In this document: positions 1 through 6,994 of the stretch, piece by piece | Layout of the letters: each line of letters opens with the position of its first letter | Position numbering within the stretch: the first letter of the stretch is position 1 | Origin: CAYLNM01 sp964385045 | Lineage (GTDB): Bacteria; Planctomycetota; Phycisphaerae; Phycisphaerales; SM1A02 | NCBI GenBank assembly: GCA_964385045.1 | Contig: CAYLNM010000130.1 | Location: forward strand, 1-12,414 | Reading direction: 5' to 3' | DNA: 12,414 nucleotides | Notes under the pieces: model-generated | Seen by the model: only the letters and a program-made list of their open reading frames with translations | Database searches by the model: none | What the model was told of the DNA's origin: nothing | Position numbers and translations under genes: made by a program

Positions 1-1251
1 CTCGGACGGCTTCAGCGTCAGGGCGTAGTCCCGGCGGGGGTCGAAGTCCTCGAACAGCTCGACCTTGTCGAGGACGTCCGTCACGAGCTTCCGCAGGAAG
101 ATCCGCGGGGCGACGCCGACCTTGCCGCCGAGCTCGCCCGCCACGGCCCCGGCGAGCGTCGCGACATAGTCGTCGTCGACCACGCTTCGGATGCGAGCCG
201 GGTCCTTCGCGCCGCCCGCGAAGATGTCGCGGATCCGCCGGCCGAGCTCACCCAGCCGCTCGAGGTCGAACGTGGGCAGCCGCACCTGCACCGCCCGCGG
301 GTTGTCGAACTTCGGCGGGCCGCTGAAGTCCACCTCCAGCCGCTGGGCGAGCGGGGCCAGCCGCTGGACTCCCTGCGGCCCCTCGAAGAACGCCGGCGTC
401 CCGGTGAGCACGAGGTACATGCCGGGGAACCGACCTTGGGACAGTTCGTCCATCAGCTGCCGGAGCGCGTTGAGGCCCTTGTCGCGGACGTCCCGCCGGA
501 CCCGCTGCAGGGTCTCCACCTCGTCGAGGACGAGCACCAGGCCCTTCAGGCCGGAGTCGCGCACCATCGCGAGCAGCCCCTGCAGGAAGGCCAGGGCCCC
601 GTCGTGGTCCACGTCCCCGCGGACGCCGGCCGCCCGCTTGGCCGCGGCGGCGACGTTCGGCTGCCCCGCCGCCCACGCCAGCACGGACTCGGCGGACGCG
701 ACGTCGCCCTCGTGCAGCAGCTGCCGGTACCCGCGTAACGCGGCGGCGAACATGGGCGCCTGACGCGCGACCTCGCCCAGCCGCTGCTCCATGAGCTCGT
801 TGGTGCGTGCGAGCAGCGCGGCCTCGTCGTCGACGTCCGACTCCGCGAGCACGTCCTGCTCGAGCGTGTAGAACCACATGTCGACGACGGATCGGAACGC
901 CCCGCCCTCGACCTGGGCCGTCGTGAGCCGCTCCATCAGCCGGCGGTAGACCGTCTCGAGCCGGTGGAGCGGCGTCTCCGTCTCGGAGACCTGCACCTCG
1001 GCGGTGACGAAGCCCTGCTTCCGCGCCCGCTCCTGGACCCAGCGGATGAAGAAGGTCTTGCCGCTGCCGTACTCGCCGCGAACGGCCTTGACCTGACCGG
1101 AGCCGCCCGAGATCCGAGTGAGCTCCTCGTCGATCGTGTCGGTGAAGCGGTCGAGGCCGATCGCGAGGGCGTCGGTGCCGCGACGCGGCACCGTGCCGCC
1201 GCGAAGGGCGGCGAGGATCTCGTCACGGCGTTCGGGGGAGATGGGGTTCAT
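1..1251 (-). CDS. brxD: BrxD, BREX type 2 P-loop ATPase (3' end beyond the left edge)
   Basis: This is a BREX ATP-binding protein of the BrxD family, a cytoplasmic P-loop ATPase of phage defence whose exact step is not settled. The window holds 417 codons with no stop, so the C-terminus lies past the left edge; BrxD proteins are only slightly longer, so little is missing. The N-terminus MNPISPERRDEILAALRGGT is typical of the family. The Walker A motif GEYGSGKT is at residues 59-66 and the Walker B motif VLVLDE at 239-244. LTGTP at 282-286 sits where a sensor strand is expected. The start is the ATG at 1251-1249. It overlaps the TGA of the preceding reading frame as ATGA and has no clear Shine-Dalgarno site, so translation is probably coupled. 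In type 2 BREX, brxD follows pglZ and precedes brxHI; here other genes separate it from pglZ. Confidence 0.9.
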   Translation of the reverse strand, partial: MNPISPERRDEILAALRGGTVPRRGTDALAIGLDRFTDTIDEELTRISGGSGQVKAVRGEYGSGKTFFIRWVQERARKQGFVTAEVQVSETETPLHRLETVYRRLMERLTTAQVEGGAFRSVVDMWFYTLEQDVLAESDVDDEAALLARTNELMEQRLGEVARQAPMFAAALRGYRQLLHEGDVASAESVLAWAAGQPNVAAAAKRAAGVRGDVDHDGALAFLQGLLAMVRDSGLKGLVLVLDEVETLQRVRRDVRDKGLNALRQLMDELSQGRFPGMYLVLTGTPAFFEGPQGVQRLAPLAQRLEVDFSGPPKFDNPRAVQVRLPTFDLERLGELGRRIRDIFAGGAKDPARIRSVVDDDYVATLAGAVAGELGGKVGVAPRIFLRKLVTDVLDKVELFEDFDPRRDYALTLKPSE

Positions 1252-1860
1252 GGATGGGGCATGGGTCCACGGTGGCAGTCGCCGGCCTGATCGTTCCAAT
1301 GCAGCCGCTCGACCTCGGGAGCGAACATCGCCGCGGGGTCACGGAGCTCCACGTCCGACGTGCGAGCCAGGGTGAACGCGCCGATCGGCCGCACGGTGTC
1401 GCCCCGCGAGTGACGACATCATCCACGAGCAGGACCGCCTGCTGCAACCCCAGCTCCGCGACGAGGTCCATCGTCTCGGAGTGCCTGCGAACATCCGGCC
1501 GCTCGTTGGGCGCCGCCCGGGCGGACTTCGCGACCGGCGTCGCCCGACGCCCCGCCTTCGACACCCGGCGCCCGATTCCGTTGCCGACCAGAGCCTCGGC
1601 CACTCGACGCGGATCCAGAGCGGCCCTGGCTCCCGAAGCGCACGCCCCGGCATCGGCACGACGGACCCCACGTGCTCGAGAAGCTCGAATCGCGCGTCGG
1701 CCGGTCCGCCGCGGAGCGCCTCGGCGAATCGCCGCACGGTGTCGTCGATCGCGTCTCACTGCCGGGGCCAGCCACCGGGCGATCGGCCTTCACCCGTCCC
1801 CAGGAGGAAACTCGCCGCCGCCCGGCCCGCTTCGCTGAGCGGCTGCGGCGGATCGACCAG
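1248..1860 (-). pseudogene. ComF-like phosphoribosyltransferase, broken reading frame
   Basis: The DNA between the dprA-like gene and brxD encodes parts of a type I phosphoribosyltransferase in three frames. Frame one runs from the dprA-like stop, through PLSEAGRAAASFLLG, to an in-frame TGA at 1758-1756, then continues as DAIDDTVRRFAEALRGG and VVPMPGRALREPGPLW. Near 1613 coding passes to a second frame (PRRVAEALVGNGIGRR), as expected if one C was lost from a CCC. That frame holds the PRPP-binding loop VLLVDDVVTRGAT at 1435-1397. After this loop it turns arginine/serine rich, and coding character resumes in the third frame (PIGAFTLARTSDVELRDPA), which ends at TGA 1250-1248 overlapping the brxD ATG. 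Fewer codons than usual separate the PRPP loop from the next strand, so a small deletion is likely. No ATG or GTG begins the first piece; the start given is a guess (CTG at 1860). PRPP-dependent transfer is the family activity. As assembled, no intact enzyme can be made. Assembly error is the alternative to a true pseudogene. Confidence 0.62.
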
Positions 1861-1879
1861 AGCGAAGGCGACCGGCGGC

Positions 1880-2581
1880 TCAGAAGGGGGCCGCGTCCAG
1901 CACTCGCTCGTCCTCTACGATCGGCAACTCGGCCTCGATGATCGATCGCAGCTCCCCCGGGGTCTCGAAGACGACGGCTCCGTACCGAAGCATCTCATGC
2001 GGCCAGTCGAAGCCCGCCTCGAGCAGGAGTCGCGGGATCATCACCGTGCGCCCGAGCCGGATCGACTCCCAGCCCTGATGGCGGGTGCCGCTCGACTCGC
2101 TGGCCTCGACGATGATGGAGGCCTGAGCCACGAGGGCCATCGTCCGGTTCCGGACGATGAAGTTGCCGCGGTGGACCGGCGACCCGTCCTCGAACTGGCT
2201 GATCACGAGCTGCTCGTCGCACATCCGAGCCTGAAGGGTCTCGTTGGCCTTCGTCGCACTCACGCCGAGCGGGGTCCCGAGGACGGCGATCGTGGCCCCA
2301 CCGGCGTCCATCGCCGCCCGGTGCGCTCGCGTGTCGATCCCCATCGCCAAACCGCTGACGACCACCCCTCCAATCTCCGCGATGAGCCGGGCGATTCGAT
2401 CCGCGGCATGGAGCCCTCGGTCGGTTGGCTTGCGAGAACCGATCACCGCGACCCGCGGGGCACGACGCGCGAACTCGATCCGACCGGCGACGAAGAGCTG
2501 CTCGGGCGCGTCCTTGCGCTCGACGTCGTTGAGGCCGCCGAGCAACTCTCGCGCGTCGATCCGTCGTGTCTCGGCTCCCAC
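1880..2581 (-). CDS. DprA/Smf-like SLOG-domain protein, short form
   Basis: This 233-residue protein is a DprA/Smf-type Rossmann (SLOG) protein. The diagnostic blocks are VAVIGSRKPTDRG near residues 44-56, VSGLAMGIDTRAH at 75-87, TIAVLGTPLGV at 97-107 and NFIVRNRTMALV at 140-151, followed by EASESSGT. Classical DprA binds single-stranded DNA and loads RecA during transformation. This version lacks the extra C-terminal winged-helix domain and is followed by a ComF-like phosphoribosyltransferase remnant inside a BREX locus. A defence or nucleotide-processing role is therefore more likely than competence, but this is inference. The start is the GTG at 2581, with GGGAGG nine bases upstream. Upstream of it the frame stays open to 2701 but becomes arginine rich and unlike the family. 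The gene runs directly into the phosphoribosyltransferase region. I give no gene symbol because orthology to dprA proper is doubtful. Confidence 0.85.
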   Translation of the reverse strand: MGAETRRIDARELLGGLNDVERKDAPEQLFVAGRIEFARRAPRVAVIGSRKPTDRGLHAADRIARLIAEIGGVVVSGLAMGIDTRAHRAAMDAGGATIAVLGTPLGVSATKANETLQARMCDEQLVISQFEDGSPVHRGNFIVRNRTMALVAQASIIVEASESSGTRHQGWESIRLGRTVMIPRLLLEAGFDWPHEMLRYGAVVFETPGELRSIIEAELPIVEDERVLDAAPF

Positions 2582-2590
2582 CCGCCAATG

Positions 2591-2596
2591 CCTCCC
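2591..2596 (-). promoter_or_regulatory. Ribosome binding site of the DprA-like gene
   Basis: The minus strand reads GGGAGG nine bases before a GTG at 2581-2579. It is the reason for choosing that GTG over the longer open frame. Confidence 0.6.
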
Positions 2597-2719
2597 GATC
2601 GGGTCCTGTACGGATCGCTGGAGTCTCCCGCGGCGAACGAATCCGGGCACGTTCGCTCGGCGGTGCCGTCGGCGTCGATCGCGTCGCTGCCGACCCCGCA
2701 CGGCTCCAGCGGGCGGCTC

Positions 2720-2745
2720 CGGTCGAGCCGGACGGTGCTCGACGC
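2720..2745 (-). repeat. 26-bp imperfect direct repeat, outer copy
   Basis: This 26-base segment matches 4212-4237, inside the pglZ 3' end, at 24 of 26 positions by hand alignment and in the same orientation; similarity stops at both ends. Both copies can be read on the minus strand as ASSTVRLDR. Together they bracket the DUF3800 gene and about 1.5 kb of DNA. Confidence 0.55.
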
Positions 2746-2996
2746 CGTGTCGAGATCGTGGTCATGAGTGTCGAGTGAATCGAGCGTGGGCCGGCGCGAT
2801 CCACGGCGACTGCTTCGCACCGCAGGCTCGGCTCGACGGCCGGCCCGAGCGCGACGTCGCTCCGACGGTGGGCAGAAGCCGCACCGGACCGCGTGACGAC
2901 GCGGCTCCGACGACCGTCCCCGGCGAATCGAGCAGCAGCTCGCTTGACCCCGCATCCGTGCCGCGCTACCTTCGGTCAGCCCTGCTCGTCGCGAAG

Positions 2997-3015
2997 TCGC
3001 AGGTTCCACCTGCGA
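2997..3015. repeat. Perfect 8-bp inverted repeat with 3-base loop
   Basis: TCGCAGGT and ACCTGCGA flank a 3-base centre just downstream of the DUF3800 stop codon. No T tract follows on the minus strand, so it is not a standard intrinsic terminator. It could be a weak stem protecting the mRNA end, an operator, or chance in GC-rich DNA. Confidence 0.4.
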
Positions 3016-3046
3016 AACGCCACCCGGCATAGCGACGGCGGGGTTT

Positions 3047-3886
3047 TCATGTGCGCTTTCCGCGAAAAGGGTCACGACGGGATCGAGCCGGCACGAACTT
3101 CCAGTGCCGGTACGGGTGACGCCAGCGATTCTCGCGCGCACCCTCCGTCCCCGTGCTGATCCCGACGTTGAATCCGGGGTAGAGCTCGCGGATCCGCCGG
3201 TTGATGTGCTTGTACAGCCTCTCCTTCGCGATGGTCTTCTTGCCGCGCCGCGTCGCTCCGGGCGGCTTCGCGAGATGCTTGTCGTTCAGACGAAACTGCA
3301 TTGCGCCGAGCACGACGTCCAGCATCTGGAGGACGACATGGTCGTGGGAGCGGACCTCCGCGATCTGGTTCATCGGGAATCGAACGCGGTTCGCACGGAG
3401 TTCTCGTACGGACCCGAGCGACGCGATGTGGCGCTTGAAGATCCGGTTGCGCTCGTTCGTGTCCGGCATCCGGTCGAAGTAGCAGCGGACCCGAAGCCCG
3501 TCCGCACCCGACTCCGCGAATTGAAGGCCGAACGCGTGCTTGACGAACTGGTAGTACAGCAGGTGGTACTGCCGGTCCTGCTGATCCGAGCTCAGCCCGA
3601 CGGGAATGTCCTGCCGACTCGTGAACATGATCCGGATCTTCACGCGGTCCTCGGCCACGAGGGCGAACAACCGGTCCATGCACGCGATGTACTTCTCGAG
3701 GTACGGCCCGGACACCTTGGACCACTTGATCTCGCCGAGAAGGTTGTGCTGCGCCTTGACGTCGTCAAGCGACGCGATCACCGTCGAGAGATCGTCGGAG
3801 CGAACCAATGCGCCGCCGTAGAAGTTGCCGAAGTGCGGCCCCTTCTGATCGGATTCGTCGGCATAGATGATGACTTCACGTGCCAC
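3047..3886 (-). CDS. DUF3800 domain protein
   Basis: This 279-residue protein belongs to the DUF3800 family, predicted to have an RNase H-like fold and often seen near defence and mobile genes; its biochemical activity is not established. The family signature is visible: the N-terminal strand and acidic motif VIIYADESD (D10, E11), the glycine turn FYGGALV, a central RVRCYFDRMP with D138, and the helix VVLQMLDVVLGAMQFRLN with D190, where the family has a conserved Q-x-x-D. These acidic residues would fit a metal-dependent nuclease site, which is inference. The C-terminus is basic (RSRRDPFRGKRT). I chose the GTG at 3886 because family similarity begins right there. The frame is open further upstream, but that part is arginine rich and non-homologous. 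The ribosome site is weak. The gene lies 285 bases after pglZ and 465 bases before the DprA-like gene, so it is less tightly packed than the BREX genes and looks like cargo. Confidence 0.82.
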   Translation of the reverse strand: MAREVIIYADESDQKGPHFGNFYGGALVRSDDLSTVIASLDDVKAQHNLLGEIKWSKVSGPYLEKYIACMDRLFALVAEDRVKIRIMFTSRQDIPVGLSSDQQDRQYHLLYYQFVKHAFGLQFAESGADGLRVRCYFDRMPDTNERNRIFKRHIASLGSVRELRANRVRFPMNQIAEVRSHDHVVLQMLDVVLGAMQFRLNDKHLAKPPGATRRGKKTIAKERLYKHINRRIRELYPGFNVGISTGTEGARENRWRHPYRHWKFVPARSRRDPFRGKRT

Positions 3887-4171
3887 GCCTGGCGTCCGTA
3901 GGCGACTCGCACGGTCTCGCCCGCTTCGGCGCAGGACACGACAGCCGACCGGCGCGACGCGACGCACCGTCCGACTCGCTCCGAGCGGGATGGCGAGCGA
4001 ATCAGCGGAGCCTACCCGGCCGCGTGCCGACGGACGCCGGACGGCGCGATATCTCCTGATGCAGGCTCCCCCGCTCGATGACGCGATCCGCGAGGCAGCG
4101 CCCGGATTCACGTGCGCCACCTCGAGGGCCCCGGCCAACGTTCCGGACGCCGCCGGCCGGCGCCCCTCACC
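3887..4171. other. 285-base spacer between pglZ and the DUF3800 gene
   Basis: No gene is visible. An open minus-strand frame continues upstream of the DUF3800 start, but its translation is low complexity and arginine rich. Just after the pglZ stop the minus strand contains the 12-base palindrome CGCCGGCCGGCG, without a T tract. I see no convincing promoter. The gap is large compared with the overlapping pglY-pglZ junction, so the DUF3800 gene may have its own promoter that I cannot recognise. Confidence 0.45.
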
Positions 4172-6994
4172 TCACGTCTCGCCGCCCACGAACTGCCGCC
4201 GAAGACGATCGCGGTCCAGCCGAACGGTGCTCGACGCACGATCCTGCTCGATCGCGGCGTACCCGTCCACGTTCAGGATGGCCGCGACGCCTTGCAGCAC
4301 GCCGCGAAGGCGCATCGGCGACGTGCCGATCCGGCTGGCCAGTGCACTCTCGGTCAGCGCGCCGCCGGCCTGGTCCAACGCGACGAGCACCTTGGCGACC
4401 GCCTCGCGACTCGGCGGATGGCGGCCGGCGAACTGCTGCTGCTGCTCGTAGGTCTCGCTGGCAAGCACCGCATCGATCCAGTCGCGATCGGTCGACGTCG
4501 ACGCCGCCGCGGTGGACTCCCGCTCCGGCGGCGGCGGCGGCGGCGACGGCTCGAACAGCGTCGCCGCCGGCTCGGACTCCGGGGCAGGCCGGGGCCGCTC
4601 ACGCTCCTGCCGCTCCGCGGCCCGCGCAGCGCCCGAGACGTCCGGCACCGCCCCGGTCGCCCCCCTCGCATCCGACCACCACCCCGGCGGCTCCGCCGCC
4701 TCCGCCTGCCACCCGTCCCCCATCGCCTCGACCGCCGCGGTCGGGACGAACACCGCCAGCGGCACGCACACCTCCTGCGGATTGGCCCCGCCGTGGTAGC
4801 CGGCGGCCTTGCGGCCGTAGCGACAGCGCTCGCTCCACGGCAGCACCACCGCGGAATCGCTCTCGCCCGCCTTCGGCACCTTCACCCGAGGCCCCCCCAC
4901 GACCACTTCGCGGTCGCCGGCCCGCCGGTCGCCCAGCGACCGCCACCTCGCCGCCGCCTGCTCGCTGCCGATCGACTCCGTGCCACCGCGATCCAGCACG
5001 TGCCCGTGGTCGGCGGTCAGCACGATCACGCGGCGGTACAGCTCGGCCTGGCTCACCAGGGCCTCGAGCAGCGGGAGCTCGCCGAGCGACCACTCCGGCT
5101 GGATCTGGTCGCCCTTGTCGAGGAGGTCGTCGACCGCGTTCACGATCACGCCGACGAGCTTGGCGGTCGACTCGAGCACACCGATGAGGTCGCTGCTCAG
5201 CGAGCCGGCCTTCTTGGACAGCTCGCCCTTGTGGAAGAGCAGCTTCCTGTCCGCGCCGACCTGGCCACGCCAGCCGTGGCGATCCACGAGCGCCGCGAAG
5301 CCGGACTGCTCGACGTCCTGCCCGCCACCGGTCACCTCGCCACTCAGCAACGATGCCCGCGCCACCTCGGTGATCGTCGGCAGCGGGGCCAGCACCGGCG
5401 GCCAGGCGGCATGTCCCGCCGGCGTCAGCCGCTCGAAGCCGCCTCGTGCGGCGATGGACCCGGCGAGGGCGTGCATCACCGCGTGACTCATGCCGTCCAT
5501 GACCACCAGCAGGACCTTCTGCCCGGACTCGATCACCCGGCCGGCCACCTCGGGAATCAGCCGCTCGAGCGGGAGGACCTCGCCGCCGTGGGCCGGCCCG
5601 CCGTCCGCCGGATGCACTTCGGCGAGTCGCCGTGCGAACCGCTCCGCGGCCGCCTCGCGGCGATCGGCCGCCGCCTCGGCCAACGCCGTCAGGGCCGCGT
5701 CGAGCTCGTTCGACTCGCCGCCGCCCACCAGCGACAGGCGGGCCCGGTCGGCCCACGAGCCCTCGTCGCGCTCGGCCACCGCCAGATCCGCCAGCGTCGC
5801 CGGAGCCCCGGCGTCCGACGCGGCGCCACCACCGGCCACCATCCAGCGGCACACCCGACGGGCCATCCGCACCCGCCGCTGCTCGGTCGCCCCGCCGCCG
5901 CACGCGAGCACCAGCTCGGCGGCCGCCTCGACGTCCGCCAGCCGTTCCGCCGCCGCGCTGCCGGCGGCCTCCAGGAACGCCCGGATCGCCTCGCCCAGCC
6001 GCGCCCGCCGTCGCGCCCGGCCCGACGGCAGGAACCGGCTCAGGCCGGCCAGCGGCTCGCCCCCATAGTCGCGCAGCATCGCGTCGGCCGCCTCGCAGAC
6101 CGATCGACGCGCCTCCGGCTCCGCCGACTCGGCCCACCGCACCGCCGCCCGGGCCCACTCGGCCCCGCGCTCGCCGTCGACGAGGGTCTCGGCGACGCCG
6201 TGTCGATCCGTCAGCCGCACCTTCACCCGCTCGCGGGGCGACATCGCCCCCGCCGTCTCCGGTAGCAGCGGCGTCGCCTCGGCGGTGATCGCGTCGAGCA
6301 CCAGGCCGATCGGCAGCAGGCTCGGCCCCTGCCCGGCCACGATCATCCGGCCGAGCACCTCGCCGAGCGGCCCCGCCACCGCGCCGAGGCGATCCGGCAG
6401 ATGCTCGCGCGTCCGAGGCCGCAGCCGCTCCACGCCCTCGGCGAGCTCGCCGAGGGCCGACGCCGCCAGCACCTCGCCCACCGTCGGCCGACCGGGTGAC
6501 CGCGCCGCGATCCCCAGCGGCCGCAGCAGCTCCGCCCAGAGGCGATCGAGGTCGAGCACGCCGCCCGTGACGGGGCTCGGCGATGCATCCGCCGCCTCCA
6601 GCACCTCGGCCGCCATCCACTGATGCGTCGCGACCCGCGGGTCGAGCTGCGCCGCGGCGAAGCGGTACTTCACCTCGTCCCACGGGTCGAGGTCCTGGAC
6701 CCGCGTGCCGTCCAGCCGCGCGAGCACCTCGAGGCCGAGGTCGCTGTCGGAGAGCGGAGTGACCAGAAGCAGGCCCCCGTCCTCGGCCGCGCCGCCCTCC
6801 GCCGCCGCCGAGAGCACCCGCCGCGCTCGCAGCGACGAGTCCGCCCAGCGAACCGTCCATGTCTGCCCGTTGACCTCGAGCGCGTCCGGCCCCTCGTACC
6901 GGACCGCCGACCGGACCGCGAGGCGGCGGCACCCCTGGCGCTTGCTCAACGCCGACGCCACCGCCGAGACGAGCTGCTCGCGGCTCACGCTCAC
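4172..6994 (-). CDS. pglZ: PglZ, BREX alkaline-phosphatase-superfamily protein
   Basis: PglZ is a core protein of every BREX system, a metal-dependent alkaline-phosphatase-superfamily hydrolase in the cytoplasm, needed with the other Pgl proteins for phage resistance. The 940-residue protein has a long helical N-terminal half and the PglZ domain at about residues 485-750. Visible motifs are VLLVVMDGMS with D500, PTITEVARASLLSGE at 539-553, ADHGHVLDRG at 661-670 (D662, H663, H665) and AGYHGGANPQE with H734. These match the superfamily's metal-binding Asp/His and Thr pattern. A Pro/Glu/Ser linker with six prolines in a row (about 800-835) leads to a C-terminal winged-helix-like segment (about 838-935: ALTESALASRIGTSPMRLRG). 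The start is the GTG at 6994, with GGGAGG seven bases upstream. It overlaps the pglY stop as GTGA, so the two are translationally coupled. The frame is open ten codons further, inside pglY. The 3' end carries one copy of a 26-bp repeat. Confidence 0.93.
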   Translation of the reverse strand: MSVSREQLVSAVASALSKRQGCRRLAVRSAVRYEGPDALEVNGQTWTVRWADSSLRARRVLSAAAEGGAAEDGGLLLVTPLSDSDLGLEVLARLDGTRVQDLDPWDEVKYRFAAAQLDPRVATHQWMAAEVLEAADASPSPVTGGVLDLDRLWAELLRPLGIAARSPGRPTVGEVLAASALGELAEGVERLRPRTREHLPDRLGAVAGPLGEVLGRMIVAGQGPSLLPIGLVLDAITAEATPLLPETAGAMSPRERVKVRLTDRHGVAETLVDGERGAEWARAAVRWAESAEPEARRSVCEAADAMLRDYGGEPLAGLSRFLPSGRARRRARLGEAIRAFLEAAGSAAAERLADVEAAAELVLACGGGATEQRRVRMARRVCRWMVAGGGAASDAGAPATLADLAVAERDEGSWADRARLSLVGGGESNELDAALTALAEAAADRREAAAERFARRLAEVHPADGGPAHGGEVLPLERLIPEVAGRVIESGQKVLLVVMDGMSHAVMHALAGSIAARGGFERLTPAGHAAWPPVLAPLPTITEVARASLLSGEVTGGGQDVEQSGFAALVDRHGWRGQVGADRKLLFHKGELSKKAGSLSSDLIGVLESTAKLVGVIVNAVDDLLDKGDQIQPEWSLGELPLLEALVSQAELYRRVIVLTADHGHVLDRGGTESIGSEQAAARWRSLGDRRAGDREVVVGGPRVKVPKAGESDSAVVLPWSERCRYGRKAAGYHGGANPQEVCVPLAVFVPTAAVEAMGDGWQAEAAEPPGWWSDARGATGAVPDVSGAARAAERQERERPRPAPESEPAATLFEPSPPPPPPERESTAAASTSTDRDWIDAVLASETYEQQQQFAGRHPPSREAVAKVLVALDQAGGALTESALASRIGTSPMRLRGVLQGVAAILNVDGYAAIEQDRASSTVRLDRDRLRRQFVGGET
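4212..4237 (-). repeat. 26-bp imperfect direct repeat, copy within the pglZ 3' end
   Basis: This segment encodes ASSTVRLDR near the PglZ C-terminus and matches 2720-2745 at 24 of 26 positions, same orientation. It lies about 40 bases before the pglZ stop codon. Position inside a gene end, with a partner beyond an added gene, is the geometry left by insertion or recombination at a gene 3' end, but no recombinase is present. Confidence 0.55.

Larger units (their letters stand above)
2582..3046. other. 465-base gene-poor stretch between the DUF3800 and DprA-like genes
   Basis: I find no convincing complete gene here. On the minus strand, one frame from about 2765 down to about 2620 has coding-like codon use and spells TASSTVRLDRSRPLEPCGVG, which resembles the C-terminus of the neighbouring PglZ. 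It has no start and no family match downstream, so it may be the relic of a 3' gene end. The stretch also holds a perfect inverted repeat at 2997-3015. No clear -10/-35 pair and no stem followed by a T tract were seen on the minus strand. On the plus strand a GGGGTTTT run at 3040-3047 follows only an imperfect GC stem, and there is no upstream gene on that strand for it to terminate. Confidence 0.5.

Noticed and set aside
1880..2581. Calling the DprA-like gene a housekeeping competence gene
   Set aside because: It is short, lacks the C-terminal domain and lies inside a BREX operon beside a phosphoribosyltransferase remnant. No competence or topoisomerase genes are near.
2582..2701. A longer N-terminus for the DprA-like protein, starting at 2701
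   Set aside because: The extra 40 residues are arginine rich and unlike the family, and a good ribosome site points to the GTG at 2581.
1481..2767. A 428-codon open frame on the plus strand across the DprA-like gene and the phosphoribosyltransferase region
   Set aside because: The minus strand shows clear DprA blocks and a PRPP loop over the same bases, while this frame has no recognisable domain.
2940..3047. A tRNA gene followed by a terminator on the plus strand
   Set aside because: The T-arm-like stem has a non-canonical loop and no anticodon arm or acceptor pairing could be built. The GC stem before GGGGTTTT has mismatches.
4112..6265. A long open frame on the plus strand (717 codons) opposite pglZ
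   Set aside because: Its translation is almost only Arg, Pro, Gly, Ala and His with no family features. It mirrors the high-GC codon bias of pglZ on the other strand.
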